Of a stretch of 64,000 bases of DNA, positions 20,205-28,504 are shown piece after piece. The position numbers were made by a program, and so were the translations under genes. The stretch comes from an uncultured Porphyromonas sp. GTDB taxonomy: Bacteria > Bacteroidota > Bacteroidia > Bacteroidales > Porphyromonadaceae. Positions within the stretch are counted from its first letter, which is position 1. The number at the start of each line of letters is the position of its first letter. Location of the stretch: positions 12,936 to 76,935 of the forward strand of contig CAJPPK010000007.1 in assembly GCA_905372565.1 (NCBI GenBank), read 5' to 3'. The notes under the pieces are model-generated. The model made no database searches. It was not told where the DNA came from and saw only the letters and a program-made list of their open reading frames with translations.

Positions 20205-20247
20205 ACCCCACTTGAGAGGCTAGAGCCTTGACAAGTGGGGTCTTTTT
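20205..20247 (+). terminator. Terminator after lpxH
   Basis: Perfect 10-bp arms ACCCCACTTG (20205-20214) and CAAGTGGGGT (20232-20241), then CTTTTT. Confidence 0.85.
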
Positions 20248-20274
20248 ATGCCCATTTTTCTCGCACATGAATTT

Positions 20275-20370
20275 CCAACTAGTAGGCAACAGTAGTGCCA
20301 CCCGAGGGGCACTACTGTTGCCTGTGAAGAGGCACTACTGATGCCCCTTTTGAGGTAACACTGTTACTCC
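20275..20370 (+). repeat. 96-bp hairpin repeat element, copy C
   Basis: Starts CCAACTAGTAGGCAACAG like copy A. Perfect 16-bp arms AGGCAACAGTAGTGCC (20284-20299) and GGCACTACTGTTGCCT (20308-20323) surround an 8-nt loop; a further inverted unit GGCACTACTGATGCC follows. Confidence 0.85.
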
Positions 20371-20433
20371 CGAGGGGATGACCTCTTCCTGAGGGTGGGG
20401 ATTACAGGCTTTGGATGAGGGGGAAACCCTGCC

Positions 20434-20523
20434 AGAGGTATAAATTGTGTAACTTCGTATGGGCGCATATAGACCTGCCTTAAGGGGGTGAAGGCTTAGA
20501 CCTTCCACCTCGATCCTGGGCTT
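20434..20523 (+). repeat. 90-bp promoter-leader duplication, copy 1
   Basis: Differs from copy 2 (21280-21373) by one substitution (TAACTTCG instead of TAACTTTG in the -7 box) and by a G run of 5 instead of 9. The shared part can form GGTGAAGG / CCTTCCACC with a 6-nt loop and one bulge. It directly precedes the outer-membrane gene at 20550. Confidence 0.85.
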
Positions 20524-20549
20524 TGGTGGCTGGGTTGGATATAACTAAC

Positions 20550-21134
20550 ATGGTAATAATGATGAATATTCGTCTTGTAATTCTAGGGCTCATGGCACTT
20601 ATCCTAGGGGGTAAGCTTTATGGGCAAGAAGGCTCACGAGGTCGCCTCGGTATATTGCTTGGGGGAATGAATGGCGTGAGCTATGACTATTCCCTCAATA
20701 GCCACTTCGAGGTAGGGGCATCAGCTCTATTAGGTCTTGGGTTAGGCTATGATAATGCCACTGGGGGAGTCAGCTATAGTGGATTTACTCCAGCACTTGA
20801 AGTGACACCTCGCTACTTCTTCTCTCGTCGTCAGGATGGGGAGCTTTTCCACAAAGGCGCTTATCTTTCCGTGCGTTTTGAGGGACAGATGGATAAGTGG
20901 ACTCTCTTCCCTAGTCGTGCGATACGTGAGAGTGATAGGAAGTATCAGTATACACTAGCTTTTGTGCCGACCTTCGGGTGGAGTATCCCTGTAGGAGAGA
21001 GGTGCTTCGTCCGTCTAGGCGCTGGTATTAGCTTCTATCGCCAAAAGTCTATAGAGGCAGGTGTCACCTTCTGGGACACTCGATCGGGTACGATACCTAT
21101 CCAATTGGAGATGACTTATGGCATCGCTTTCTAG
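20550..21134 (+). CDS. Outer-membrane beta-barrel-like protein, unknown function
   Basis: About 194 aa from ATG 20550; in-frame ATGs at 20559 and 20562 are equally possible, and the codon at 20523 is unlikely. A signal peptide ends near KLYGQ. The mature part has alternating strands (GRLGILLGGMNGVSYDYSLNSHFEVG, FTPALEVTPRYFFSRR, VRLGAGISFYRQK in parts) and ends in an aromatic strand EMTYGIAF, consistent with a small outer-membrane barrel. It is the intact paralogue of the frameshifted gene at 11240. The whole gene and its terminator lie between two nearly identical 90-bp direct repeats. No function is recognised. Confidence 0.8.
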   Translation: MVIMMNIRLVILGLMALILGGKLYGQEGSRGRLGILLGGMNGVSYDYSLNSHFEVGASALLGLGLGYDNATGGVSYSGFTPALEVTPRYFFSRRQDGELFHKGAYLSVRFEGQMDKWTLFPSRAIRESDRKYQYTLAFVPTFGWSIPVGERCFVRLGAGISFYRQKSIEAGVTFWDTRSGTIPIQLEMTYGIAF

Positions 21135-21181
21135 CTGACGATGCCTCCACCACTAGTAAGAGCGATCTTTTGGATAAACAG

Positions 21182-21219
21182 GTTAGCCAGCACCTTTTAA
21201 GGATGCTGGCTAACTTTTT
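21182..21219 (+). terminator. Terminator after the outer-membrane gene
   Basis: Perfect 11-bp arms GTTAGCCAGCA (21182-21192) and TGCTGGCTAAC (21204-21214) followed by TTTTT. Confidence 0.85.
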
Positions 21220-21279
21220 ATCTCTAATGTTGCTCTTGCAGGTGGAATGCGCAAACAGCAAATCTAGGTTGAAGAACCT

Positions 21280-21373
21280 AGAGGTATAAATTGTGTAACT
21301 TTGTATGGGCGCATATAGACCTGCCTTAAGGGGGGGGGTGAAGGCTTAGACCTTCCACCTCGATCCTGGGCTT
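21280..21373 (+). repeat. 90-bp promoter-leader duplication, copy 2 (9-G form)
   Basis: Contains the promoter box TAACTTTG at 21296-21303 and a run of nine G at 21330-21338, about 25 nt after the expected transcription start. Apart from the G run and one base in the -7 box it equals copy 1. Confidence 0.85.
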
Positions 21374-21477
21374 AGAAGGTGTGCCACTTACCCTCCGTAG
21401 GGTGTAGGGAAAGATTCGTTCCCTCCCCGAACTAGATATACGACACCCCCAGTGGAGGGTGTCACAGCAAGATAAAT

Positions 21478-22785
21478 ATGGATTACAAGACGACGACGGC
21501 CAACATGGGATGCTGCGCCATGAGCCCCAGCGGATGTAGCGGTTGTGAGCGAGCGCAGATGAGCTCCTACGACTGGCTGAGTGACATCCCCGAGGCGCTA
21601 CGTAGCTCCGATATGGTCGAAGTACAGTTCAAGAATACCCGCAAGGGATATTACCTCAATACCGATAAGCTCGATCTCTACAAAGGCGATACCGTAGCGG
21701 TAGAGAGCTCTACGGGGCATGACATCGGCGAGGTCACCCTCACAGGCAAGCTCGCTGAGCTAGCGATGAAGAATCATCGCTTCCGCCCCGAGAAGGGAGA
21801 GTTTCAGCGTATCTACCGCCTAGCTCGCCCCGAGGATCTGGAGCGCTGGCAGGAGGCCAAGAAGCGCGAGGAGCCCACGATGATCCAGGCCAGGCAGATC
21901 GCTGTCTCCCTAGGTCTTGACATGAAGATCGGGGATGTCGAGTACCAAGGGGATGGGAATAAGGCCATCTTCTACTATATCGCTGATGGACGTGTGGACT
22001 TCCGTCAGCTGATCCGTGTGCTAGCGGATACCTTCCACGTGCGTATCGAGATGAAGCAGATCGGTGCGCGTCAGGAGGCAGGACGTATCGGAGGGATCGG
22101 TCCCTGTGGACGTCAGCTCTGCTGTGCCTCGTGGATGAGTACCTTCTCCAGTGTGAGCACGGGGGCAGCACGTGTGCAGGACATCACGATGAACCCGCAG
22201 AAGCTCACGGGGCAGTGCGGGAAGATCAAGTGCTGTATGAACTTCGAGGTGAACACCTATGCCGAGGCACAGCGTAGCCTACCATCACGTGAGATCGTCC
22301 TCGAGACTGAGGGGGAGAGCTACTATCACTTTAAGACCGACCACTTCCAGCGCCAAGTGACCTATAGCACCGTCAAGGGGGCTCCCATTCGTCTGGTGAC
22401 GATACCTGCGGAGCGTGCCTTTGAGGTCATCGAGATGAACAAGCAGGGGCGTCGCCCAGAGAGCCTGCAGGAGGAGGTAGAGAACCCTCGTCGGGGATCT
22501 CGCTCTAGTGACATCTTGGCAGACAATAGCCTGACACGCTTTGACCGTTCGGGGCGTCGTCCTCGTAACGGCGAAGGACGACCTCGGCGTACCGAAGGGG
22601 GCTCCCCTCGAGGTGAGCGTCCGTCTCGCCGGGGGGACGTGCGACCCAATGCCGAGGGGGGAGGTGATCCCGCTGTCCGACAGTTCCGCTCGCCACGTAC
22701 TCGTCGTCCCGAGCGTAGCGCTGATCCCAGTGTAGAGATGACCCCACGCATCCCTACAGATCCCCGTCGAGAGAAGGAGGAATGA
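21478..22785 (+). CDS. ricT: PSP1-domain protein, RicT-like
   Basis: 435 aa. A cysteine-rich start (MGCCAMSPSGCSGCERAQM) precedes a PSP1-type core, with GDVEYQGDGNKAIFYYIADGRVDF and IGPCGRQLCCASW, then GQCGKIKCCMNFE around residues 200-260. In Bacillus, RicT (YaaT) with RicA and RicF binds iron-sulfur clusters and promotes RNA maturation; the paired cysteines here fit that cluster-binding pattern. No RicA or RicF gene is near. The last 90 residues are Arg/Gly/Pro-rich and probably disordered. In Bacteroidota this gene commonly precedes gldH, as here. Confidence 0.85.
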   Translation: MDYKTTTANMGCCAMSPSGCSGCERAQMSSYDWLSDIPEALRSSDMVEVQFKNTRKGYYLNTDKLDLYKGDTVAVESSTGHDIGEVTLTGKLAELAMKNHRFRPEKGEFQRIYRLARPEDLERWQEAKKREEPTMIQARQIAVSLGLDMKIGDVEYQGDGNKAIFYYIADGRVDFRQLIRVLADTFHVRIEMKQIGARQEAGRIGGIGPCGRQLCCASWMSTFSSVSTGAARVQDITMNPQKLTGQCGKIKCCMNFEVNTYAEAQRSLPSREIVLETEGESYYHFKTDHFQRQVTYSTVKGAPIRLVTIPAERAFEVIEMNKQGRRPESLQEEVENPRRGSRSSDILADNSLTRFDRSGRRPRNGEGRPRRTEGGSPRGERPSRRGDVRPNAEGGGDPAVRQFRSPRTRRPERSADPSVEMTPRIPTDPRREKEE

Positions 22786-23288
22786 GCCTATTTCGTCTCC
22801 CCTATCTACATCATCTAGGGTGGCTACTCCTACTCGTCCTATCGTCGTGCTCTACTGAGCAGGTGAAGGATGACTACTATGCCTTTCGTGCACCTCACGA
22901 GGGGCGCTGGAGCAGCGAGGAGCGCTATGCCTTTGACCTACTCTTCACTGAGCGTGAGGAGTCCCTAGCTACGGAGGTGATCCTGCGCATGGATAGCCGT
23001 CTGGATCGTCCGAAGGCTCGTGTAGAGACCCGCCTGAGCTTCCGAGGAGAAGTACTGCGTATCGATACGCTCGACTTCTCCTTTGCGCCTCGCCAAGGGG
23101 CTTGGGAGCGCCCCGGTATCATCTATCATGATTTCAGTCGAGGTCTGGCACAGCCTTTGCATACACCTCACACTGGCCTCTTCGTCTTAGAGGTCTCCCT
23201 GCTCGACATGCTCCCCTTAGAGGGAGTAGCGCAGCTGGGTATCCATACCCACCGCCAGCGTCCTCAGCAGGACATTATTAAGCAGTAA
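22782..23288 (+). CDS. gldH: GldH-like lipoprotein
   Basis: 168 aa, overlapping ricT by ATGA. A signal peptide with lipobox ends VLSSC, giving lipidation at Cys23. The mature protein (DDYYAFRAPHEGRWSSEERYAFDL, then the segment ending IIYHDFSRGL) matches GldH, a lipoprotein required for gliding in flavobacteria and conserved in non-gliding Bacteroidota, where its role is unclear. The RicT-GldH gene order supports the call. It ends 15 bp before lon. Confidence 0.85.
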   Translation: MSLFRLPYLHHLGWLLLLVLSSCSTEQVKDDYYAFRAPHEGRWSSEERYAFDLLFTEREESLATEVILRMDSRLDRPKARVETRLSFRGEVLRIDTLDFSFAPRQGAWERPGIIYHDFSRGLAQPLHTPHTGLFVLEVSLLDMLPLEGVAQLGIHTHRQRPQQDIIKQ

Positions 23289-23303
23289 TTCTCTCACCGA
23301 GAA

Positions 23304-25763
23304 ATGAGTAAGAAGAAACAGAACGAAGAATTGACACCTGCAGAGGTTGCCCAGCACCATACGGGCATGCCTGTCGTAGGAAGCTATAAAGCCGAAGAGA
23401 CCTTCTCTATCCCCGAGGAGGAGCGTCAGGAAGTCCTGCCACTGATGGCCTTGCGCAACATGACCATCTTCCCAGGTACGCTGATGCCCGTCCTCATTGG
23501 GCGTAAGAAGTCCATAGAGATCATCCGTATGGCAGATGAGAAGGAGGCTCTCTTCGGAGTCATCACCCAGCGTGATGCTAGTGTGGAGGATCCGAGCAAG
23601 GAAGACTTCTATCCCATCGGTACCGTCGTCGAGATCACCCAGATCATTGAGCTTCCTTCAGGGGAGATCTCAGCGATCCTGCGTGGTATCCAGCGCTTTG
23701 AGCTCAAGGAGCTGGAGCAGACGGAGCCTTACTTGACGGGGCGGGTCGAGTACCTGCAGAGCGACGTAGAGCCCGAGGCGAGCCGAGAAGAGGAGTTCAA
23801 GGCGATCACGGAGCTGATCCATGAGCGTCTCCTTCGTCTGCTTCAGCACATAGTGCCTAGCTCTCCCTCTGGCTTCATCGATACGATACGAGGACTAAAG
23901 AATCCGATCTATATCATCCATCTGACGGCTTCGGTGCTGCAGATCTCTCCCGAGAAGCGCCAAGAGCTCCTCGAGCAGGAGACGCTCTTCGGCCGTGCGG
24001 TCGAGGTCTTGACTTGCCTACAGACGCAGCTTCAGGAGAGTGACCTCAAGGAGGAGCTTCTGGCGCGTACACGCCGAGAGATGGATCAGCAGCAGCGTGA
24101 CTACTTCCTCCAGCAGCAGATGCGCACCATCCAGGATGAGCTAGGACAAGGGCAGGAGGATGACGAGATCGAGGAGCTACGTAAGAAGGGTAAGGACAAG
24201 CTCTGGAGCAAGGAGGTCGGTGAGATCTTCGAGAAGGAGCTTCGTAAGGCTGAGCGCCTCAACCCTCAGAGCCCCGACTTCTCTATCCAGATGCAGTATC
24301 TACGCACGATCGTTGAGCTTCCCTGGGGTGTCTACAGCCAAGATAATTTTGACCTCAAGGGGGCAGCAGAGATCTTGGAGCGGGAGCATTATGGCTTGGA
24401 GAAGGTCAAGGAGCGTATCCTTGAGCACTTAGCCGTCCTCAAGCTTAAGGGGGATATGAAGTCCCCTATCCTCTGCCTCTATGGCCCTCCAGGAGTAGGG
24501 AAGACTTCCCTCGGGAGAAGCATCGCTGAGAGCCTAGGACGTAAGTATGTCCGTATCTCTCTCGGAGGTGTGCATGACGAGGCGGAGATCCGTGGTCACC
24601 GCCGTACCTATATCGGGGCGATGAGTGGACGTATCGTTCAGAGTCTACAGAAGGCAGGTACATCTAATCCGGTCTTCGTCCTTGATGAGATCGATAAGCT
24701 CTCTAGTGACTACAAGGGAGATCCTGCTTCGGCTCTCCTAGAGGTGCTTGACCCCGAGCAGAACACGACCTTCCACGATAATTACTTAGACATCGACTAC
24801 GACCTCTCCAAGGTACTCTTCATCGCTACAGCGAATAACATTGGGGCGATTCCCCAGGCGCTGCGTGACCGTATGGAGATGATCGAGGTCACAGGCTATA
24901 TCGCAGAGGAGAAGCTACAGATCGCACAGAAGCATCTCCTGCCCAAGGAAGCCAAGGAGCATGGACTTGATATCGAGAAGATTCACTTTGCACCAGGAGC
25001 CCTTGAGCTGATCATCGAAGAGTATACCCGTGAGAGTGGTGTGCGCTCCCTCACGAAGAAGATCGCTGCGGTGCTCCGTAAGCTCGCCTGGGCGTCTGCC
25101 TCTGGTGAGGAGCTCCCTGCAGAGATCACCCCCGAGCAGGTACGTACTTATCTGGGGAAGACCGTTTACTCCCGAGATAAGTACCAGGGGAATGAGCACC
25201 CTGGAGTCGTCGTTGGGTTAGCTTGGACAAGTGTTGGCGGAGAGATCCTCTTCATCGAGAGCAGTCTCCAGCCAGGGCAGACTGGCAAGCTTACACTGAC
25301 AGGTAGCCTCGGTGACGTGATGAAGGAGTCAGCTACCATTGCTCTAAGCTATATCCGTGCCCATGCTCTGGAGCTGGGGATCGACCTTGAGCAACTCAAG
25401 GATAAGGAGATCCATGTCCACGTGCCCGAAGGTGCTATCCCTAAGGATGGTCCTAGTGCAGGGATCACCATGGTCACCTCTCTCGTCTCTGCCATCACCC
25501 GCCGTAAGGTGCGTGCGCATCTAGCTATGACCGGAGAGATCACACTACGAGGGAAAGTGCTCCCCGTAGGAGGAATCAAGGAAAAGATCCTAGCTGCTAA
25601 GCGCTCGGGGATCACCGATATCATCCTCTGCCGTGAGAATGAGCGTGATATTGAAGAGATCGATGCTCGTTACCTTGAGGGACTGACCTTCCACTATGTG
25701 GATGAGATCACAGAGGTGCTAGCCTTTGCCCTGCTCGATGAGGTGGTAGATCAGGTAAAGTGA
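23304..25763 (+). CDS. lon: ATP-dependent protease Lon
   Basis: 819 aa, the normal length for LonA. Order: N-terminal substrate-binding LON domain (about 40-240) and coiled-coil region (240-340), AAA+ module with Walker A GPPGVGKTS at 394-402, Walker B in VFVLDEIDKL, and a C-terminal serine protease with PKDGPSAG (catalytic Ser718) and GGIKEKILAA (Lys761). Lon degrades misfolded and specific regulatory proteins in the cytoplasm. It follows gldH by 15 bp. No heat-shock element is obvious. Confidence 0.97.
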   Translation: MSKKKQNEELTPAEVAQHHTGMPVVGSYKAEETFSIPEEERQEVLPLMALRNMTIFPGTLMPVLIGRKKSIEIIRMADEKEALFGVITQRDASVEDPSKEDFYPIGTVVEITQIIELPSGEISAILRGIQRFELKELEQTEPYLTGRVEYLQSDVEPEASREEEFKAITELIHERLLRLLQHIVPSSPSGFIDTIRGLKNPIYIIHLTASVLQISPEKRQELLEQETLFGRAVEVLTCLQTQLQESDLKEELLARTRREMDQQQRDYFLQQQMRTIQDELGQGQEDDEIEELRKKGKDKLWSKEVGEIFEKELRKAERLNPQSPDFSIQMQYLRTIVELPWGVYSQDNFDLKGAAEILEREHYGLEKVKERILEHLAVLKLKGDMKSPILCLYGPPGVGKTSLGRSIAESLGRKYVRISLGGVHDEAEIRGHRRTYIGAMSGRIVQSLQKAGTSNPVFVLDEIDKLSSDYKGDPASALLEVLDPEQNTTFHDNYLDIDYDLSKVLFIATANNIGAIPQALRDRMEMIEVTGYIAEEKLQIAQKHLLPKEAKEHGLDIEKIHFAPGALELIIEEYTRESGVRSLTKKIAAVLRKLAWASASGEELPAEITPEQVRTYLGKTVYSRDKYQGNEHPGVVVGLAWTSVGGEILFIESSLQPGQTGKLTLTGSLGDVMKESATIALSYIRAHALELGIDLEQLKDKEIHVHVPEGAIPKDGPSAGITMVTSLVSAITRRKVRAHLAMTGEITLRGKVLPVGGIKEKILAAKRSGITDIILCRENERDIEEIDARYLEGLTFHYVDEITEVLAFALLDEVVDQVK

Positions 25764-25765
25764 GC

Positions 25766-25773
25766 TAACTTTG
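25766..25773 (+). promoter_or_regulatory. Possible promoter -7 box (TAACTTTG) at the lon/DUF1599 junction
   Basis: TAACTTTG begins two bases after the lon stop and ends 6 bp before ATG 25780. If used, the transcript would start almost at the ATG. No -33 element is clear. Confidence 0.35.
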
Positions 25774-25779
25774 TAACCC

Positions 25780-26340
25780 ATGAAGCAGACTATCCAGCAC
25801 ACAACGACCGAGCAGGAGTGCCGTGCAGAGCTGAACCATTGTCGAGAGCTTTTTGTCAAGAAACTCTATGACTATGGAGCTGCTTGGCGCATCTTGCGCC
25901 CAGAGTCGCTCACCGATCAGATCTATATTAAGGCTGAGCGTATCCGTACTATTCAGATGAAGGGAAAGGCTCAGGTTGCTGAAGGTATCCGAGAGGAGTT
26001 CGTCGGGATCGTTAATTATGGGATCATAGGGCTTATCCAGCTAGAGCGTGGGGTGGTGAATACTCCCGATCTGACTGCGGAAGAGGCTCTGGAGGCCTAT
26101 GATCACTATAGCCAGCAGACGATCAAGCTTCTTCTAGCGAAGAACCATGACTATGGAGAAGTCTGGCGTCAGATGCGCCTCTCCTCCATCGTAGATATCA
26201 TCCTATCGAAGATCTTGCGAACAAAGCAGATCGAAGACCACCAAGGGGAGACTATCGTCTCTGAGGGTATCGCTGCCAATTATATGGATATGGTGAACTA
26301 TGCCCTCTTCTGCTTGGTCAAGCTTAATGCTTCTATTTAG
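25780..26340 (+). CDS. DUF1599 protein with two repeats
   Basis: 186 aa made of two copies of the same module: residues about 15-90 (CRELFVKKLYDYGAAWRIL, then KAERIRTIQ) and 105-180 (TIKLLLAKNHDYGEVWRQM, then KILRTKQIED), each ending in a short NY-containing helix. This is DUF1599, conserved in Bacteroidota and without a proven function. It starts the conserved order DUF1599 - BT_3928-like - tpiA - SPOR protein - folE. The TAG stop overlaps the GTG start of the next gene by one base. Confidence 0.88.
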   Translation: MKQTIQHTTTEQECRAELNHCRELFVKKLYDYGAAWRILRPESLTDQIYIKAERIRTIQMKGKAQVAEGIREEFVGIVNYGIIGLIQLERGVVNTPDLTAEEALEAYDHYSQQTIKLLLAKNHDYGEVWRQMRLSSIVDIILSKILRTKQIEDHQGETIVSEGIAANYMDMVNYALFCLVKLNASI

Positions 26341-27641
26341 TGAATCATTTACGTCACATCTTCGCTGAGTGTGCCCGAGTGATTGTGGGACTAACCTTCG
26401 TCTTCTCGGGGCTACTTAAGGCTATTGATCCGGTGGGGACAGCCTTGAAGGTGAAGGACTATCTAGCGCCAGTAATCTCCTCTAGCTGGGAGGGAATGGA
26501 GTCGATGTCCTTAGTCATCTCCTTCCTCCTCTGTGGAGGAGAGTTTATCTTGGGGGCTTTCTTACTGGTCGGGATCTATCGTCGTCTATGTGCTCGTCTC
26601 TCTGTTTTGTTCATGCTTGGGATGACGGCGCTGACACTCTATATCCTGATCGCTAACCCGGTGAGCGACTGTGGTTGCTTCGGTGATGCCTTACAGCTAA
26701 CGCATCTGCAGACCTTCCTGAAAAACCTTATTCTCCTACCTCTTACTATCTTTGTGCTCTGGCAAGCACGCTCTCTGCGACATCTCTATTCTCGGCGGGA
26801 GCGATGGGTGCCAGGGCTTCTTGCTGTCGTAGGGATAGGTTATTTTATGGCAGAGAACTATCGACATCTCCCCTATCGTGACTTCCGACCCTATGCTATA
26901 GGGACGGATCTAAGACAAGCGATGACGGACGAACAGCTCCTCTTCCAGCAGAAGCTCCTAGAGGGGACTAAGTATATCTATCGCAAGGATGGGAAGGAAC
27001 AGACTTTCTCTGCTACGACGCTTCCCGATAGTAGCTGGACTTTTGTCGAGGCTCGCAGTGGGAAGGAGGTCGAGACGCTTAAAGCGAAGTATGACTTCTC
27101 CCCCACGGACAGTCTAGGAGATCCAGTAGTTGATAAGATCCTAAATAATTCAGGGATTACGCTCCTTCTCTTGTCTCCCTCGTGGACGACGGCGAGCCAG
27201 GGAGCTATCGATGAGATCGCAGAGCTCTATAAGCAGAGTAACGATCTTGGTTATGCTTTCTATGGAGTGAGTGCCTCCACTCCCGAGGAGACGAGTCGCT
27301 GGAGTTACCTCACAGGGGCGGCTTACCCGATGCTCCAGCTGGATGCGACTCCTATCCGTACGATTATTCGTTCACAGCCTGGGCTTCTTGTCTTGCGAGA
27401 TGGGAAGATCATTGACAAACGAGCTCCAGCAGACTTCCCTGAGGTCGAGGATGTCTCTACTTATTTGCGTGGTCTAGCTGATCCAGCACGTCCACTGCCG
27501 ACACCTTCGGCTACGCGTACCTATCTTTTATGGGGATGGGTTGCGCTCCTTCTTCTAGGCTTCCTCCGCTTTTGGGCAAGGAAGCTCCATCTGACGGTGC
27601 ATCTGCGCCTGCGTAAGCGTTTACATTTATCCAAATCATAA
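26340..27641 (+). CDS. BT_3928-like membrane protein: DoxX/MauE domain plus thioredoxin-like domain
   Basis: 433 aa from GTG 26340. An N-terminal four-helix DoxX/MauE-like membrane region (about 1-150, with GLTFVFSGLLKAIDPVGTA and a SDCGCFGD motif of redox-type cysteines) is followed by a soluble domain (about 230-385) with SWTTASQGAIDEIAELY resembling a thioredoxin fold, and a final membrane helix near 397-415. It matches the Bacteroides family BT_3928. The C-G-C pair suggests thiol redox work at the membrane, which is an inference. Confidence 0.82.
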   Translation: MNHLRHIFAECARVIVGLTFVFSGLLKAIDPVGTALKVKDYLAPVISSSWEGMESMSLVISFLLCGGEFILGAFLLVGIYRRLCARLSVLFMLGMTALTLYILIANPVSDCGCFGDALQLTHLQTFLKNLILLPLTIFVLWQARSLRHLYSRRERWVPGLLAVVGIGYFMAENYRHLPYRDFRPYAIGTDLRQAMTDEQLLFQQKLLEGTKYIYRKDGKEQTFSATTLPDSSWTFVEARSGKEVETLKAKYDFSPTDSLGDPVVDKILNNSGITLLLLSPSWTTASQGAIDEIAELYKQSNDLGYAFYGVSASTPEETSRWSYLTGAAYPMLQLDATPIRTIIRSQPGLLVLRDGKIIDKRAPADFPEVEDVSTYLRGLADPARPLPTPSATRTYLLWGWVALLLLGFLRFWARKLHLTVHLRLRKRLHLSKS

Positions 27642-27657
27642 ATATCTACTTGACCCA

Positions 27658-28416
27658 ATGAGAAAGAATATCGTAGCTGGGAACTGGAAGATGAATAAGA
27701 CCCTCTGCGAAGGTGTCTCCTTCATCGGCGAACTTAAGAATGCGCTGGCTGGTAAGAGCCTCAAGTGCGACGTGATCATCGGTGCTCCATTCATTCACCT
27801 AGCATCTATCGCTAAGGAAGCTGAAGGTAGCCCTGTGGCTATCGCTGCAGAGAATTGCGCTAACAAGGCTGAAGGCGCCTATACAGGTGAAGTATCGGCA
27901 GCTATGGTCGCTTCCACGGGGGCTCGCTATGTCATCCTTGGTCACAGCGAACGTCGTGCTTATTACCACGAAGATGGTGCTGTGCTGACGGAGAAGGTTC
28001 GTCTCGCTCTAGACAACGGACTTGCTCCTATCTTCTGCATCGGTGAAGTCAAGGAAGAGCGTGAAGCTGGCAAGCACTTCGAGGTCGTCGAAGCACAGCT
28101 TGAGGAAGCCGTCTTCTCTCTCTCGGCTGAAGACTTCAAGAAGGTCATCCTAGCCTACGAGCCAGTATGGGCTATCGGTACGGGGCTTACAGCTTCGTCT
28201 GCTCAGGCACAGGAGATCCACGCTCATATCCGTAGCCTCATCGCTAAGAAGTATGGTGCAGAGATCGCTGAAGATACGACCATCCTTTACGGCGGTAGCT
28301 GTAATGGTGGCAATGCTAAGGAGCTCTTCTCTCAGCCTGATGTCGACGGTGGTCTCATCGGCGGTGCTTCACTGGCTGTAGACAAGTTCCTCCCCATCAT
28401 CGAAGCCTTCAACTAG
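27658..28416 (+). CDS. tpiA: Triose-phosphate isomerase
   Basis: 252 aa TIM barrel that interconverts glyceraldehyde-3-phosphate and dihydroxyacetone phosphate in glycolysis. Catalytic residues are in place: Lys11 in AGNWKMN, His96 in ILGHSERR and Glu168 in LAYEPVWAIGTG (flexible loop 6 follows). The phosphate-binding ILYGGSCNGGNA and GLIGGASL are near the end. Length and start are standard. Confidence 0.97.
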   Translation: MRKNIVAGNWKMNKTLCEGVSFIGELKNALAGKSLKCDVIIGAPFIHLASIAKEAEGSPVAIAAENCANKAEGAYTGEVSAAMVASTGARYVILGHSERRAYYHEDGAVLTEKVRLALDNGLAPIFCIGEVKEEREAGKHFEVVEAQLEEAVFSLSAEDFKKVILAYEPVWAIGTGLTASSAQAQEIHAHIRSLIAKKYGAEIAEDTTILYGGSCNGGNAKELFSQPDVDGGLIGGASLAVDKFLPIIEAFN

Positions 28417-28504
28417 GCTCTCCCTCGAAGCTATCCTCCTCGCCCGATAGGGGTGAGGAGGATGCTTTGCTTCTATCCCGATTCCATTTATCCGACCAGC
28501 TGTT

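Larger units (their letters stand above)
20174..20549. other. Intergenic region after lpxH
   Basis: No gene. It contains the lpxH terminator (20205-20247), 96-bp repeat copy C (20275-20370) and the upstream copy of a 90-bp promoter-leader duplication (20434-20523). Confidence 0.6.
21135..21477. other. Intergenic region and long leader before ricT
   Basis: No protein gene. It holds a terminator (21182-21219), the second copy of the 90-bp promoter-leader repeat (21280-21373) and a leader of about 170 nt with several small hairpins: ACCCTCCGTAGGGT, GGGAA/TTCCC around 21409-21425, and GACACCC/GGGTGTC around 21441-21462 just before the ATG. Confidence 0.55.

Noticed and set aside
21304..21470. 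The ricT leader as a known RNA (6S, SRP, RNase P or tmRNA)
   Set aside because: None of the conserved motifs of these RNAs were found; it is reported only as a leader with small hairpins.
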